From the NCBI RefSeq assembly GCF_007997035.1, contig NZ_VOSS01000005.1:62001-126000 (forward strand): a stretch of 64,000 nt of DNA, given 5' to 3'. Made by a program: the position numbers and the translations under genes. The stretch is from Ralstonia sp. TCR112 (GTDB lineage: Bacteria > Pseudomonadota > Gammaproteobacteria > Burkholderiales > Burkholderiaceae). This document shows positions 1 through 7,884 of the stretch, one piece after another. Positions within the stretch are counted from its first letter, which is position 1; every line of letters starts with the position of its first letter. The notes below the pieces were generated by a model that saw only the letters and a program-made list of their open reading frames with translations, ran no database searches and was not told the DNA's origin.

Positions 1-488
1 TTGGCCTGATCGGACTGGCGCATGACCGTCATGGTCCGCTGGCCGAGGGTGTTGTCGTCGGGGTAGAACAGCTCGCGCAGGCGCAACAGGCGCTCCACCG
101 GGTCGAAGCTGCCCGCCGCGGGGCGCTGGCAATCGCTCCAGTCGTGGTCGCCCGGGATGTAGATGACGGGCGCGATCAGGCTGTCGAGCAGATCGTGGCG
201 CGCTTCGAGCAGCGTGTCGGAGCACGACTCATCGCGGCCCTTGAGGTTGCCTAGATGAACGACGAAGGCCGGGTGTTCGGCGTCGATGGCGTCCAGCAGT
301 GCGCGCGCCGGGGCGACATCTTCAGCGCGCTCGGGCACGTTGCCGATCACCGTGAAGGTGAACGCAGCCGGCGTGCCAGTTGCAGGCTTTGCGCCCTCGG
401 ATGCCGCCGGCACAGCCACCGGCAGCAGCATCGCCAGCGTCATGGCGATGCATTGGAGCGTGCGGGAAGCTGTGCCGGCGCGAGTCAT
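1..488 (-). CDS. Exported metallophosphoesterase-like protein (3' part outside window)
   Basis: The reading frame is open from an ATG at 488 to the window edge, giving about 162 N-terminal residues. The start MTRAGTASRTLQCIAMTLAML followed by Ala/Pro-rich sequence looks like a signal peptide. After it come VIGNVP, VVHLGNLKG and YIPGDHDWSDC, which resemble the metal-ligand blocks of calcineurin-like phosphoesterases (GDxHD). The first metal motif appears altered (GN rather than GD), so activity is uncertain. The start lies 4 bases after the mutS stop on the same strand, so the two are probably co-transcribed. The function is inferred from motifs only. Confidence 0.7.
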   Translation of the reverse strand, partial: MTRAGTASRTLQCIAMTLAMLLPVAVPAASEGAKPATGTPAAFTFTVIGNVPERAEDVAPARALLDAIDAEHPAFVVHLGNLKGRDESCSDTLLEARHDLLDSLIAPVIYIPGDHDWSDCQRPAAGSFDPVERLLRLRELFYPDDNTLGQRTMTVMRQSDQA

Positions 489-492
489 GGAG

Positions 493-3198
493 TCAGGCGG
501 ATGGGTTCGCCAGTGCCTTGAGCCGGTACAGCGCATCGAGCGCTTCGCGCGGCGTCATGTCGTCGGGGTCGATTCCGGCGAGTGCTTCCGTCAGCGCGCT
601 GTCGGGTGCTTCGGCGTCGGCATCGTCTTCGTCGTCGGTGGGCGAGTCTGCGGCGAGAGCGAACAGGTCAAGCTGGGGCGTGGCGCCGGTGTCTGCGGAA
701 TGCTGCTCCAGCCAGGCCAGCCGCTTGCGCGCGGCACGAATGACCGGCTGCGGCACGCCCGCCAGCTGCGCGACCTGCAGGCCGTAACTCTGGCTGGCCG
801 GACCTTCTTGCACGGCATGCAGGAACACGATGCCATCACCGTGTTCGACGGCGGAGAGATGCACGTTGGCGGCCTGTGCAAACTCCTGTGGCAGTTGCGT
901 CAACTCGAAATAGTGCGTGGCGAAGAGCGTGTGGCTGCGGTTGTGCGACAGCAAGTGGCGCGCAATCGCCCAGGCCAGCGCAAGGCCGTCGAACGTGCTC
1001 GTGCCGCGGCCGATTTCGTCCATCAACACCAGGCTGTTGGGTGTGGCCCGGTGCAGGATGGCAGCGGCCTCCGTCATTTCGACCATGAAGGTCGAACGAC
1101 CGCCCGCCAGATCATCGGCGGCGCCGATGCGGGTGAAGATGCGGTCGATCGGCCCGATGACAGCCGCTTCCGCCGGGACAAATGCGCCGACGTAGGCAAG
1201 CAGCACGACGAGCGCGGTTTGGCGCATGAAGGTCGATTTACCACCCATGTTCGGGCCGGTGATCAGCAGCAGCTTGCGCGCTTCCTGCAGCATGCAGTCG
1301 TTGGCGACGAACTGTTCGACTTGCTGTTCGACCACGGGATGGCGTGCGCGCGTCAGCTCAATGCCCGGGGCATCGGTCAGCGTGGGGCGCGACCACGACA
1401 GCGCATGCGCGCGCTCGGCGAGCGTTGCCAGCACATCGGCCTGCGCCAGCGCGGCGGCGATGCGCTTGAACTCGGCCAGATGCGGCAGCAGTTTCTGCAG
1501 CAACTCTTCGTAGAGGACTTTCTCGCGCGACAGGGCACGGTCCTGCGCGGACAACGCTTTGTCTTCGAACGCCTTCAGCTCGGGCGTGATGTAGCGCTCG
1601 GCGTTCTTCAGCGTCTGGCGGCGGCGGTAATCGTCCGGCACCTTGGCGGCCTGGCCGTTGGTGACTTCAATGTAGAAGCCGTGCACGCGGTTGTATTCGA
1701 CGCGCAGATTGGCGATGCCGGTGCGCTCGCGCTCCCGGGTTTCCAGATCGACGAGGAACTGGCCGCAGTTTTCGGAGATGTCGCGTAGCTCGTCGAGGTC
1801 GGCATCGTAGCCGCGAGCGATGACGCCGCCGTCGCGCACCATGGCTGCCGGCTCGGCCATCACGGCACGCTGCAGCAGGGCGTGAGCGTCTTCCGGCAAG
1901 CTGAGCGCGGCGTACAGCTCGGTCAGCAGCGGAGCCGCGTCACTCCGCGGCAGTCCTTCGCGAATCTCGGGCAGGCGCGCCAGCGTGTCACGCAACGACG
2001 ACAGATCGCGCGGCCGCGCCGACAGCAGCGCCAGCCGCCCGGTAATGCGCTCCACATCCGACAGCGTGCGCAGCGTCGCACGCAACGTTTGCCAATCGCT
2101 GCCGAGCAGCACTTCAATCGCTTGCTGACGCGCTTGAGGCACGGCGCGATCCCGCAGCGGATGATGCAGCCAGTGGCGCAGCAGGCGGCTGCCCATGCTG
2201 GTCGCGCAGGTGTCGAGAAGCGAGAACAGCGTCGGCGATTCCTGCCCGCGCAGTGTCTCGGTCAGCTCCAGGTTGCGGCGCGTGGCGGTGTCCAGGCCGA
2301 TGAATTCGCTTTCGTGCTCGACGGTCAGGCCGATCACGTGACGCAGCGATTGCCCTTGCGTGGCTGCCGCGTAGTTCAACAGTGCGCCGGCGGCCGCCAG
2401 TGCGGCCGTCAACGTTTCGGCGCCAAACGCGACGAGGCTCGCTACGCCGAGTTGTTCACGCAGGCGGCGCGTGCCGGCTTCCACGTCGAAATGCCAATCG
2501 GGCAGGCGCGTGCGGGCGACATCAAGCTGGATTGTGTTGAGCGTCGCATCGTCGGCCAGCACTTCGGCGGGGCGGATGCGTTCGAGTTCGCGGTCGAGCT
2601 GGTCGGGGCTGCATTCCATCACGCGCAATTCGCCGCCGACGAGGTTGAGCCACGCCAGGCCCATCAGCGGCGCCGTGCCGCGCTTGCCGGGCAGGTGCGC
2701 GATGGCCAGCAGATGGTTGTTGACCTTGTCGGAGAGCAGTGCTGCGTCCGTCAACGTGCCCGGCGTGACGACGCGCACGACCTTGCGCTCGACCGGTCCC
2801 TTGGTCGTCGCCGGGTCTCCGATCTGCTCGCAGATGGCGACGGATTCGCCCAGCTTGACCAGCTTGGCGAGGTATTGCTCCGCAGCGTGGAACGGGATGC
2901 CCGCCATGCGGATCGGATGCCCGTTGGAACTGCCGCGTGCGGTGAGCGTGATATCGAGCAGGCGGGAGGCTTTTTCGGCGTCTTCAAAGAAGAGCTCGTA
3001 GAAGTCGCCCATGCGATAGAAGACAAGCGTGTTTGGATGCCCAGCCTTCAAGCGAAGGTACTGTTGCATCATCGGGGTGTGCTTGCTTAAGTCCTGCTCC
3101 GCAAAGTCTTGAGTTTTCTGGCTCACAGCCTGAGAACCCTTGCTGTACATGGGTTCTTGGGCGGTGCCCGAGTTTTCTTGGATAACGTCTACACTCAT
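493..3198 (-). CDS. mutS: DNA mismatch repair protein MutS, with a phage-derived N-terminus
   Basis: This 901-aa protein has the full MutS architecture. The mismatch-reading motif GDFYELF lies near residues 64-70 (F66, E68), and the Walker A motif GPNMGGKS is at about 648-655. Downstream are [15 protein letters not shown] (Walker B/signature) and the ATHY switch. MutS recognises mispairs and recruits MutL. The family hallmark [12 protein letters not shown] begins at residue 40, whereas E. coli MutS has only about eight residues before it. Residues 1-38 ([10 protein letters not shown]... to ...AEQDLS) lie on the prophage side of the attachment core and are richer in A/T than the rest. I infer that the prophage supplies the promoter, ribosome site and first codons. 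The upstream sequence GAGCGAAG before the ATG is a weak ribosome site. The body of the gene appears intact. Confidence 0.95.
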   Translation of the reverse strand: MSVDVIQENSGTAQEPMYSKGSQAVSQKTQDFAEQDLSKHTPMMQQYLRLKAGHPNTLVFYRMGDFYELFFEDAEKASRLLDITLTARGSSNGHPIRMAGIPFHAAEQYLAKLVKLGESVAICEQIGDPATTKGPVERKVVRVVTPGTLTDAALLSDKVNNHLLAIAHLPGKRGTAPLMGLAWLNLVGGELRVMECSPDQLDRELERIRPAEVLADDATLNTIQLDVARTRLPDWHFDVEAGTRRLREQLGVASLVAFGAETLTAALAAAGALLNYAAATQGQSLRHVIGLTVEHESEFIGLDTATRRNLELTETLRGQESPTLFSLLDTCATSMGSRLLRHWLHHPLRDRAVPQARQQAIEVLLGSDWQTLRATLRTLSDVERITGRLALLSARPRDLSSLRDTLARLPEIREGLPRSDAAPLLTELYAALSLPEDAHALLQRAVMAEPAAMVRDGGVIARGYDADLDELRDISENCGQFLVDLETRERERTGIANLRVEYNRVHGFYIEVTNGQAAKVPDDYRRRQTLKNAERYITPELKAFEDKALSAQDRALSREKVLYEELLQKLLPHLAEFKRIAAALAQADVLATLAERAHALSWSRPTLTDAPGIELTRARHPVVEQQVEQFVANDCMLQEARKLLLITGPNMGGKSTFMRQTALVVLLAYVGAFVPAEAAVIGPIDRIFTRIGAADDLAGGRSTFMVEMTEAAAILHRATPNSLVLMDEIGRGTSTFDGLALAWAIARHLLSHNRSHTLFATHYFELTQLPQEFAQAANVHLSAVEHGDGIVFLHAVQEGPASQSYGLQVAQLAGVPQPVIRAARKRLAWLEQHSADTGATPQLDLFALAADSPTDDEDDADAEAPDSALTEALAGIDPDDMTPREALDALYRLKALANPSA
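3065..3085. other. Left attachment core (attL) inside mutS
   Basis: This 21-bp segment matches 53,701-53,721 at 19 of 21 positions. On the minus strand it encodes the K-H-T-P-M-M-Q part of MutS. The two mismatches are synonymous third-codon positions (ACC/ACT and CCG/CCA). This fits a tyrosine integrase using a conserved coding sequence as attB, with the phage carrying a codon-compatible mimic. A further GTAC four bases inward on the mutS side is also shared. The exact crossover point cannot be fixed from one lysogen. Confidence 0.75.
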
Positions 3199-3225
3199 CT
3201 TCGCTCGCCTACACTTGGCGTTTCA

Positions 3226-3314
3226 GCGTAGCTTTTTCACGTATCATGCCTCGATTCCTACGCCGACCCTTCGGGGTGGTGTAGCGGCAAAACCTACGCT
3301 AAAAAAAGCTACGC
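3226..3314. promoter_or_regulatory. Candidate integrase arm-type sites in the mutS/int intergenic region
   Basis: The motif GCGTAGCTTTTT occurs at 3226-3237 on the plus strand and, inverted, as AAAAAGCTACGC at 3303-3314. Further CTACGC copies start near 3258 and 3294. A related AGCGTAGCT sits at 53,641-53,649 next to the right core, followed by GGCGTAACTT at 53,653. Repeats of this kind flanking the core are typical of integrase arm-binding sites. The same stretch must also hold the promoters of int and of the hybrid mutS, which diverge here. This is inference from repetition and position. Confidence 0.5.
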
Positions 3315-3315
3315 C

Positions 3316-4605
3316 ATGTATTTCGATGCACGTGCCGCCAAGGCCTTGAAACCTGGGCAGCATCTGACTCTCGACACGCAGCCTGGGCTGCGCCTTGTCT
3401 GCAGCGCTACGCGGCGGACCTGGATCTACCGATACAAATCTCCCGTTGATGCGCGCATGCGCCAAGTAAAGATTGGCGAATGGCCGGCCATGTCTCCGGC
3501 AGCTGCGATCGTCGAATGGGAAAAGCTACGCCAGGCGCGCGATAGCGGCCGCGACATTGCAAACGAACGGCGCAATAGCCGCACAACGGCGCGGGCGGTC
3601 TCAAACGGCGAAATTGTACCGGACCATATTCCTTACACGGTCCGGCGCATGTGTGACGACTACCTGGTCGGGCACGTGGAGCGCCATCGCGCGCTCAAGG
3701 GTGCGAAAGAGATCCGGCGGATGTTCGACACGATGCTCGAGCCGATTGCCCACATGCTGCCCGAGCAGGTAACCCGGTCAGTGGCATTTGACCTGATCAA
3801 TTCGTACGCCCACATCCCCACGCAGGCAAGCAGGCTCCGGACGGAGTTGGGGGCGGTGTGGACGTACGGCCATGACTCTGGACGGCTGGGCGAGCGAGTG
3901 CCCAACTGGTGGCGCGAGGTGATGCGTGGTCGCCTGCGCAGTGTCGGTCGACGTATTCAGGGCAAGACAATGGGCACGGCGAAGCGCGTGCTCACCGATG
4001 CCGAGGTGGGCGAACTGATTCGGTGGTTGCCCAATTTCCCAGCGCTGATCGACGACGTCTGCACGCTCTACCTCTGGACGTGCGCGCGGGGCGCCGAGAT
4101 TGTCAGCATGGAGGCAGAGGAGATTTCGGAGGAAGCGGACGGCCTGTGGTGGACTGTGCCGCACGGCAAGACCAAGAACGTTAAGAACGAGGGTGCTACT
4201 GATCTGCGGGTGCCGCTGGTTGGTCGGGCAGAGACGGTCGTGCGGAGGCGCTTGGCTGTGGCGGGCCGAGGTTACCTCTTCCCGTCACAGTCGGGTGGCC
4301 ACACAGAGCAAAAGGTGATCAGCCACGGAGTGTGGCATCGCATGTCCTACTGCAAATCACACCCGCAGCGGGAGCGTGCACGGCTGCCAGTGGAGTACTG
4401 GGCTCCCCATGATCTGCGACGGACAGGGCGGACGATGTTGGCAGCGCTCGGCTGCCCGATGGAAGTTGGCGAATCAATTCTTGGGCATATGCTCCCGGGC
4501 GTCGAAGGTGTGTACAACCGGCACACCTACGACAGGGAGCGGCGTGAGTGGCTGCTGAAGCTTTCCGCGCATTTGGAGAGGTGCGCGGCGCTGCCAAGCC
4601 GCTAG
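3316..4605 (+). CDS. Phage tyrosine integrase
   Basis: This 429-aa protein catalyses site-specific integration and excision. The N-terminus (about 1-85) resembles the arm-binding domain of P4-type integrases. The catalytic set is visible: R258 (in CARGAE), a lysine in HGKTKN, H365 and R368 (HDLRRTGR), H391 (LGHM) and Y400 (VYNRHTY). Length and order match the P4/CP4-57 family. It lies directly beside the left core and reads away from mutS, as expected for the cognate integrase. Its 3' end overlaps the convergent small gene by 4 bases. Confidence 0.95.
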   Translation: MYFDARAAKALKPGQHLTLDTQPGLRLVCSATRRTWIYRYKSPVDARMRQVKIGEWPAMSPAAAIVEWEKLRQARDSGRDIANERRNSRTTARAVSNGEIVPDHIPYTVRRMCDDYLVGHVERHRALKGAKEIRRMFDTMLEPIAHMLPEQVTRSVAFDLINSYAHIPTQASRLRTELGAVWTYGHDSGRLGERVPNWWREVMRGRLRSVGRRIQGKTMGTAKRVLTDAEVGELIRWLPNFPALIDDVCTLYLWTCARGAEIVSMEAEEISEEADGLWWTVPHGKTKNVKNEGATDLRVPLVGRAETVVRRRLAVAGRGYLFPSQSGGHTEQKVISHGVWHRMSYCKSHPQRERARLPVEYWAPHDLRRTGRTMLAALGCPMEVGESILGHMLPGVEGVYNRHTYDRERREWLLKLSAHLERCAALPSR

Positions 4606-4820
4606 CCGCGCCGGCTGGTGTTCTTTGGGGGCAGCAGGTCGGAGACCGGGCGGCCCTCCGCCCACTCCTGCACCTCACGCAAGAGCCATCCAACGCGACG
4701 CGCGGAGATCTTGCGCGGCTTGGGAAAGGAATCTTCGCGCACCAGTTGCTGGACGCTTGTCTCGGAGAGCGATATCGCGGCCGCAACTGACTGAAGATCA
4801 AGATAGATGATGGGCCTCAT
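4602..4820 (-). CDS. AlpA-like DNA-binding protein, candidate excisionase or regulator
   Basis: The 72-aa protein contains a MerR/AlpA-type winged helix: YLDLQSVAAAISLSETSVQQ followed by FPKPRKISARRVGWL and a W-containing wing. Proteins of this form next to an integrase often act as excisionase or int activator. It is the last gene of the leftward early operon and its start overlaps the previous stop (ATGA at 4817-4820). It converges on and overlaps the integrase end by 4 bases. Excisionase activity is inferred from size, fold and place. Confidence 0.75.
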   Translation of the reverse strand: MRPIIYLDLQSVAAAISLSETSVQQLVREDSFPKPRKISARRVGWLLREVQEWAEGRPVSDLLPPKNTSRRG

Positions 4821-5347
4821 AATTCGCCGCCCTCGGCTTGCACGAGGGCGGTCTGCTGCTGAACCATTTCGTCGACGTCAACAGAATGGTCGGTAACAAC
4901 CGGCTCAGCGTTCGCAGTCGGGTCTTCTGCAGGGATAGGGTTGGCTTGCAGCAGGGCGGTCGCCACTCCGTCTACGCTACGCTGTGCGCGCGTGTTCCAT
5001 GCAGAAATGGCCTCTGCAACCGTCTTGGCACCGGCACCACTAGCGCCGCAATCGCACTCCACGTAGTGCATTCCTGGGCCTTGCGTGAAGCCGTCGCGCG
5101 CCGGGACAAAGTTGCTCATGTCGTCGCCGCAGAATGGGCACTCCTTAAGGGTTTCACTCACTGCAATGCTCGAGGGTCTTCGTGCAAGTGCGGACGCGAT
5201 CTGCAGCAATGCCGTTCGGTACCGCCCCATCGTTTGGAACGTGGCAGCAAAGCCATCATCTGCTATCAGTCCACGCAGCTTTTCGAGCTCCGTTGAGCCG
5301 GCCGGGGGATTGAGCGTGCTTTCCTTTGGGACTTCCGTGGCCGACAT
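4817..5347 (-). CDS. Lar-family (restriction alleviation-like) zinc-ribbon protein
   Basis: I start at ATG 5347, 176 aa, rather than at the longer open frame. A GGGGGG ribosome site lies just upstream, and the ATG overlaps the preceding stop as TGATG. The middle contains ECPFCGDD, then YVECDCGASG and AISAWNTRA. That is the Cys-x2-Cys ... Cys-x-Cys ... W-N pattern of Lar-like domains. Rac-prophage Lar modulates type I restriction; whether this protein does so is unknown. The C-terminal tail is acidic and Gln-rich. It is part of the leftward operon. Confidence 0.7.
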   Translation of the reverse strand: MSATEVPKESTLNPPAGSTELEKLRGLIADDGFAATFQTMGRYRTALLQIASALARRPSSIAVSETLKECPFCGDDMSNFVPARDGFTQGPGMHYVECDCGASGAGAKTVAEAISAWNTRAQRSVDGVATALLQANPIPAEDPTANAEPVVTDHSVDVDEMVQQQTALVQAEGGEL

Positions 5348-5628
5348 CACAACGCCCCCCGCTTCGGCCGAACAGCGCCGTTGATCTTCTGCATACCCAT
5401 CCGCCGGCCGCCACGGCGCGTGGCCTGCATGACTTCCTGACACGAGCGGTGCGTTTTGACGGCGCCGTCGAGATCTCGTGCGCAGGGGATGCTGATGCTC
5501 TCCCACACGACAATGCCGTCGACGCGCAGGGTGTAGCTGCAATGCAGCGAGCCGGGCACGGGGCGACGTTGCACGTCGTGCTTGCCGATGCGAAGGGTGG
5601 CGGGGGTACGGTTCACTATGCGATGCAT
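5347..5628 (-). CDS. Small hypothetical phage protein
   Basis: The 93-aa frame has a GGAG ribosome site about nine bases before ATG 5628. Its stop overlaps the next start (TGATG). Basic C-terminus; it contains GKHDVQRRPVPGSLHCSYTLRVDGIVV. No family is recognised with confidence. Overlaps on both sides support it as a real gene of the leftward operon. Confidence 0.6.
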   Translation of the reverse strand: MHRIVNRTPATLRIGKHDVQRRPVPGSLHCSYTLRVDGIVVWESISIPCARDLDGAVKTHRSCQEVMQATRRGGRRMGMQKINGAVRPKRGAL

Positions 5629-5650
5629 GGTTGGTCTCCGTTGCGGCTGG

Positions 5651-5860
5651 TCAGTCGTCGAAGTCGCCTGCAGCCAGTTTCTTGAGGTCGACCCACACGC
5701 GGCGGGTCGTTCGAATGCGCGGATGGGTGCGTGCGTGCGCGGACGCCTCGATGGCGGTGCGGATGGGGCCCGCGGCCAGGGCCTGCGCGTCGGTGCAGAT
5801 GAGGCGCAGCTTGTTGCGCTCGGCGAGCACGGCCGCGTCTGTAATAGGGCGCGGAGGCAT
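5651..5860 (-). CDS. Small hypothetical phage protein
   Basis: This 69-aa protein (MPPRPITDAAVLAERNKL...) has a GGGGG ribosome site formed by the end of the preceding gene, whose stop is two bases upstream. No domain is recognised. Tight packing with neighbours on the same strand is the main support. Confidence 0.55.
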   Translation of the reverse strand: MPPRPITDAAVLAERNKLRLICTDAQALAAGPIRTAIEASAHARTHPRIRTTRRVWVDLKKLAAGDFDD

Positions 5861-5861
5861 G

Positions 5862-5999
5862 TCAGCCCCCGAGCACCATTGCGGCTTCGGGCGCGATGGC
5901 GCCGGCGAGGCCGAACGCGAAAAGCACTACGGCGAGGCCGAGGGCAGGGTGGTGGCTGAAGTAGCCGGACGCGAGGCGGTGGAGGGTGGTGCGGCGCAT
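5862..5999 (-). CDS. 45-aa single-pass membrane protein
   Basis: The frame encodes a basic N-terminus (MRRTTLHRLASGYF) followed by one hydrophobic helix (ALGLAVVLFAFGLAGAIA). A strong AAGGAGGA ribosome site precedes the ATG by four bases. It sits between two other leftward genes with minimal spacing. Function unknown. Confidence 0.6.
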   Translation of the reverse strand: MRRTTLHRLASGYFSHHPALGLAVVLFAFGLAGAIAPEAAMVLGG

Positions 6000-6009
6000 C
6001 GTGTCCTCC

Positions 6010-6150
6010 TTATGCCTGGCGCTGGGCGACGCGCGTGGGCTCTGTCTCGGATGATTCGTCGAGATGGAGGGCGTATGCGTGGAAGGCTAGGACTAGGCAA
6101 AGGGCGGCCAAGTAGCTCAGGACGGCTGCCCATTTAATAGAGATTTTCAC
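6010..6150 (-). CDS. 46-aa single-pass membrane protein with GTG start
   Basis: The GTG start at 6150 is preceded by CGGAGCAC, a good ribosome site. The protein has one helix (WAAVLSYLAALCLVLAFHAYAL) and a short acidic tail. It is the first gene of the leftward operon and lies just downstream of the operator-like repeat at 6181-6210. Function unknown. Confidence 0.55.
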   Translation of the reverse strand: MKISIKWAAVLSYLAALCLVLAFHAYALHLDESSETEPTRVAQRQA

Positions 6151-6180
6151 GCGGTGCTCCGAGGTCGTTGATGCACCGAC

Positions 6181-6210
6181 GATAGTAAAAACTATCTACA
6201 TAAACAATAG
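6181..6210 (-). promoter_or_regulatory. Candidate phage operator, left copy
   Basis: Read on the minus strand this is CTATTGTTT, five bases, GATAG, six bases, CTATC. The same 30-base architecture with identical spacing occurs at 13,114-13,143 before the Cro-like gene. GATAG-N6-CTATC is a perfect inverted repeat of five-base arms. Position upstream of the leftward operon, and sharing with the immunity region, point to binding by the prophage repressor or Cro. Confidence 0.65.
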
Positions 6211-6646
6211 TTGAAGTGTGAAGATGTGTTGGTGGTAGGCCGGTAGCGTTTCCTTGCCCTTGGAGCGCAACGCTTGTGTACACACACCAATCGAGCGGGC
6301 CACGCGTTTTGGTTAGTGGGGGCTATTGCCAGTCTAAGTGCCTCTAGACAGGAAACCCGATTAATCGGGGAAAGCGTGGCAGGGACCAGGAAAGAAGTAG
6401 AACTTTCGGTTATGCGTCAGTCACCACCTTGCAAATCCAGACCGGGGCGGGCACATCGCTGTATTCTGGTCTCGCCGGGTATCGACATTACGGGGACTAT
6501 TCGAAGCCGTTCGCGGAGACCCACTCAGTCAGTGTAGTAAAGTATCAAAATACGGGCGGCCAGATAGCGCCGAGATCGACGCAATGGTGACTACTCAGCT
6601 ATGAAAATCGGGGGCTGTAACGTGTTGATGGGGGAGCGACTTTCTG
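6211..6646. other. Intergenic region before the RelA-domain gene
   Basis: No convincing gene is present. An 88-codon open frame from 6274 shows no family features and no good ribosome site. Composition falls toward A/T at the right end, where the lower-GC cargo begins. A ribosome site GGGGGAG lies at the far end for the gene starting at 6647. Confidence 0.5.
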
Positions 6647-7759
6647 ATGAGTAACATATCAGTCCGAGAAGGCCACGAAATACTGTCTGAATTTGATGCG
6701 AGTAGGCATCTCTACGAAGGCTTTGGCGTCAAACTAAAAGCGCTAGTGGAAGATCTTCTAACGGCGGCGGCAGTTCCATTTCATTCGGTATCCTTCCGAT
6801 GCAAAGATAGAAAGAGCTTGGAGCGGAAATTATATAAACCGGGTGCCAGATATGCCTCGTTGAATCAGATTACTGATCTTTGCGGGCTTCGGGTTATTAC
6901 GTATTTCGAAGACGATGTGAGAAAGGTTTCTGATATATTCGAATCAGAATTTATCATCGACAGCGAGAATTCTGTCGACAAGGCGAGAGCGCTTGATCCG
7001 GATAGGTTTGGTTATCTTTCGGTGCACTATGTTGTGTCCAATGCAGCTAACCGCGCAACGCTTTCGGAATATAAGAAATTCCAAGGCCTAAAAGCCGAGA
7101 TCCAAGTACGTTCGATTTTGCAGCACGCATGGGCAGAGATAGAGCATGATCTCGGCTACAAGACGAGCAACGCTATTCCCCGCGAAGTTCGACGCCAATT
7201 CTCGCGCTTGGCTGGCCTTTTGGAGCTGGCGGATGAAGAATTTAATACAATCCGAGGCTATCTGAAAGATTATTCCAGCACGGTCAAAGGAAAGATAGAA
7301 AGTTCTCCTGCTGAAGTTGAGTTAAATGCCGCCTCGCTCAAAGCAATTGTCGAAGGAAGTAAGGAGATAATTGATATCAATCGCGCGATATCAAGAGCGG
7401 GTAGGCGCGGTTTGGAAAACGAGATGGACATCGAGGACGCCGGGCGTGAGGTCGACAGATTGAGGTTTTTCGGTATTAATACAGCCGAAAAATTGATGAA
7501 GGCGGTACGGGAGCACGGAAAGATGGTGGAGCGGTTCGCGCAAGTTTGGCTTCACGACCGCCTTAGTCCAGAGGACGATGAATTTCAGAGTTTTTCGGTT
7601 GCTATTGGGGTCTTCTATCTTGCCTACATTCTTGCCGTATCAGATCCACGCCAGAATACATTGGATAGGTATCTCGATGAGTTCCATATCGGTGGCGGGG
7701 AGGAGTCTCCGGCGATGATTGCAAGGGATGTTCGGGCTACATATGCACTAGCGAAGTAG
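6647..7759 (+). CDS. RelA/SpoT-domain nucleotide pyrophosphokinase-like protein (ToxSAS/CapRel-like candidate)
   Basis: The 370-aa protein has a complete RelA/SpoT synthetase core at about 45-175. The ATP-site basic block is RCKDRKSLERK (51-61). D77 lies in the block DLCGLR (canonical DIAGIR), Y123 in GYLSVHY, and E151 in EIQVRS, followed by HAWAEIEHDLGYK. These are the catalytic blocks of (p)ppGpp synthetases and of toxic small alarmone synthetases that pyrophosphorylate tRNA. There is no hydrolase, TGS or ACT domain. The remaining ~190 residues are helical with no recognised domain. Total length is close to that of CapRel-type fused toxin/antitoxins. Lower GC and position in a prophage cargo slot suggest a defence or superinfection-exclusion role. 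That role is inference. Confidence 0.85.
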   Translation: MSNISVREGHEILSEFDASRHLYEGFGVKLKALVEDLLTAAAVPFHSVSFRCKDRKSLERKLYKPGARYASLNQITDLCGLRVITYFEDDVRKVSDIFESEFIIDSENSVDKARALDPDRFGYLSVHYVVSNAANRATLSEYKKFQGLKAEIQVRSILQHAWAEIEHDLGYKTSNAIPREVRRQFSRLAGLLELADEEFNTIRGYLKDYSSTVKGKIESSPAEVELNAASLKAIVEGSKEIIDINRAISRAGRRGLENEMDIEDAGREVDRLRFFGINTAEKLMKAVREHGKMVERFAQVWLHDRLSPEDDEFQSFSVAIGVFYLAYILAVSDPRQNTLDRYLDEFHIGGGEESPAMIARDVRATYALAK

Positions 7760-7884
7760 GGCTCAGTTAAGCAGATGCTTGCACCTTCTGCTAATTCAGT
7801 ATGGGGCTCTGGTGGTTAAAAAAAATATTGGTGAGCCGGTCATAATAACTTGCGTTTAGTATTCGGCAGCCAGGGAGGGGAAAA
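7760..7884. other. Short A/T-rich gap before the 1,251-aa gene
   Basis: This 125-bp gap contains AAAAAAAATATTGG and ATAATAACTTG, which could hold a promoter. An AGGGAGGGG ribosome site lies immediately before ATG 7885. No terminator is obvious, so co-transcription with the upstream gene is possible. Confidence 0.4.

Noticed and set aside
3065-3085. Integration at a tRNA gene
   Set aside because: No tRNA is seen at either end; the shared core is mutS coding sequence.
1882-3090. 402-codon plus-strand frame inside mutS
   Set aside because: Shadow of mutS with no recognisable protein features.
6274-6537. 88-codon plus-strand frame before the RelA-domain gene
   Set aside because: No ribosome site, basic low-complexity content and no conserved pattern.
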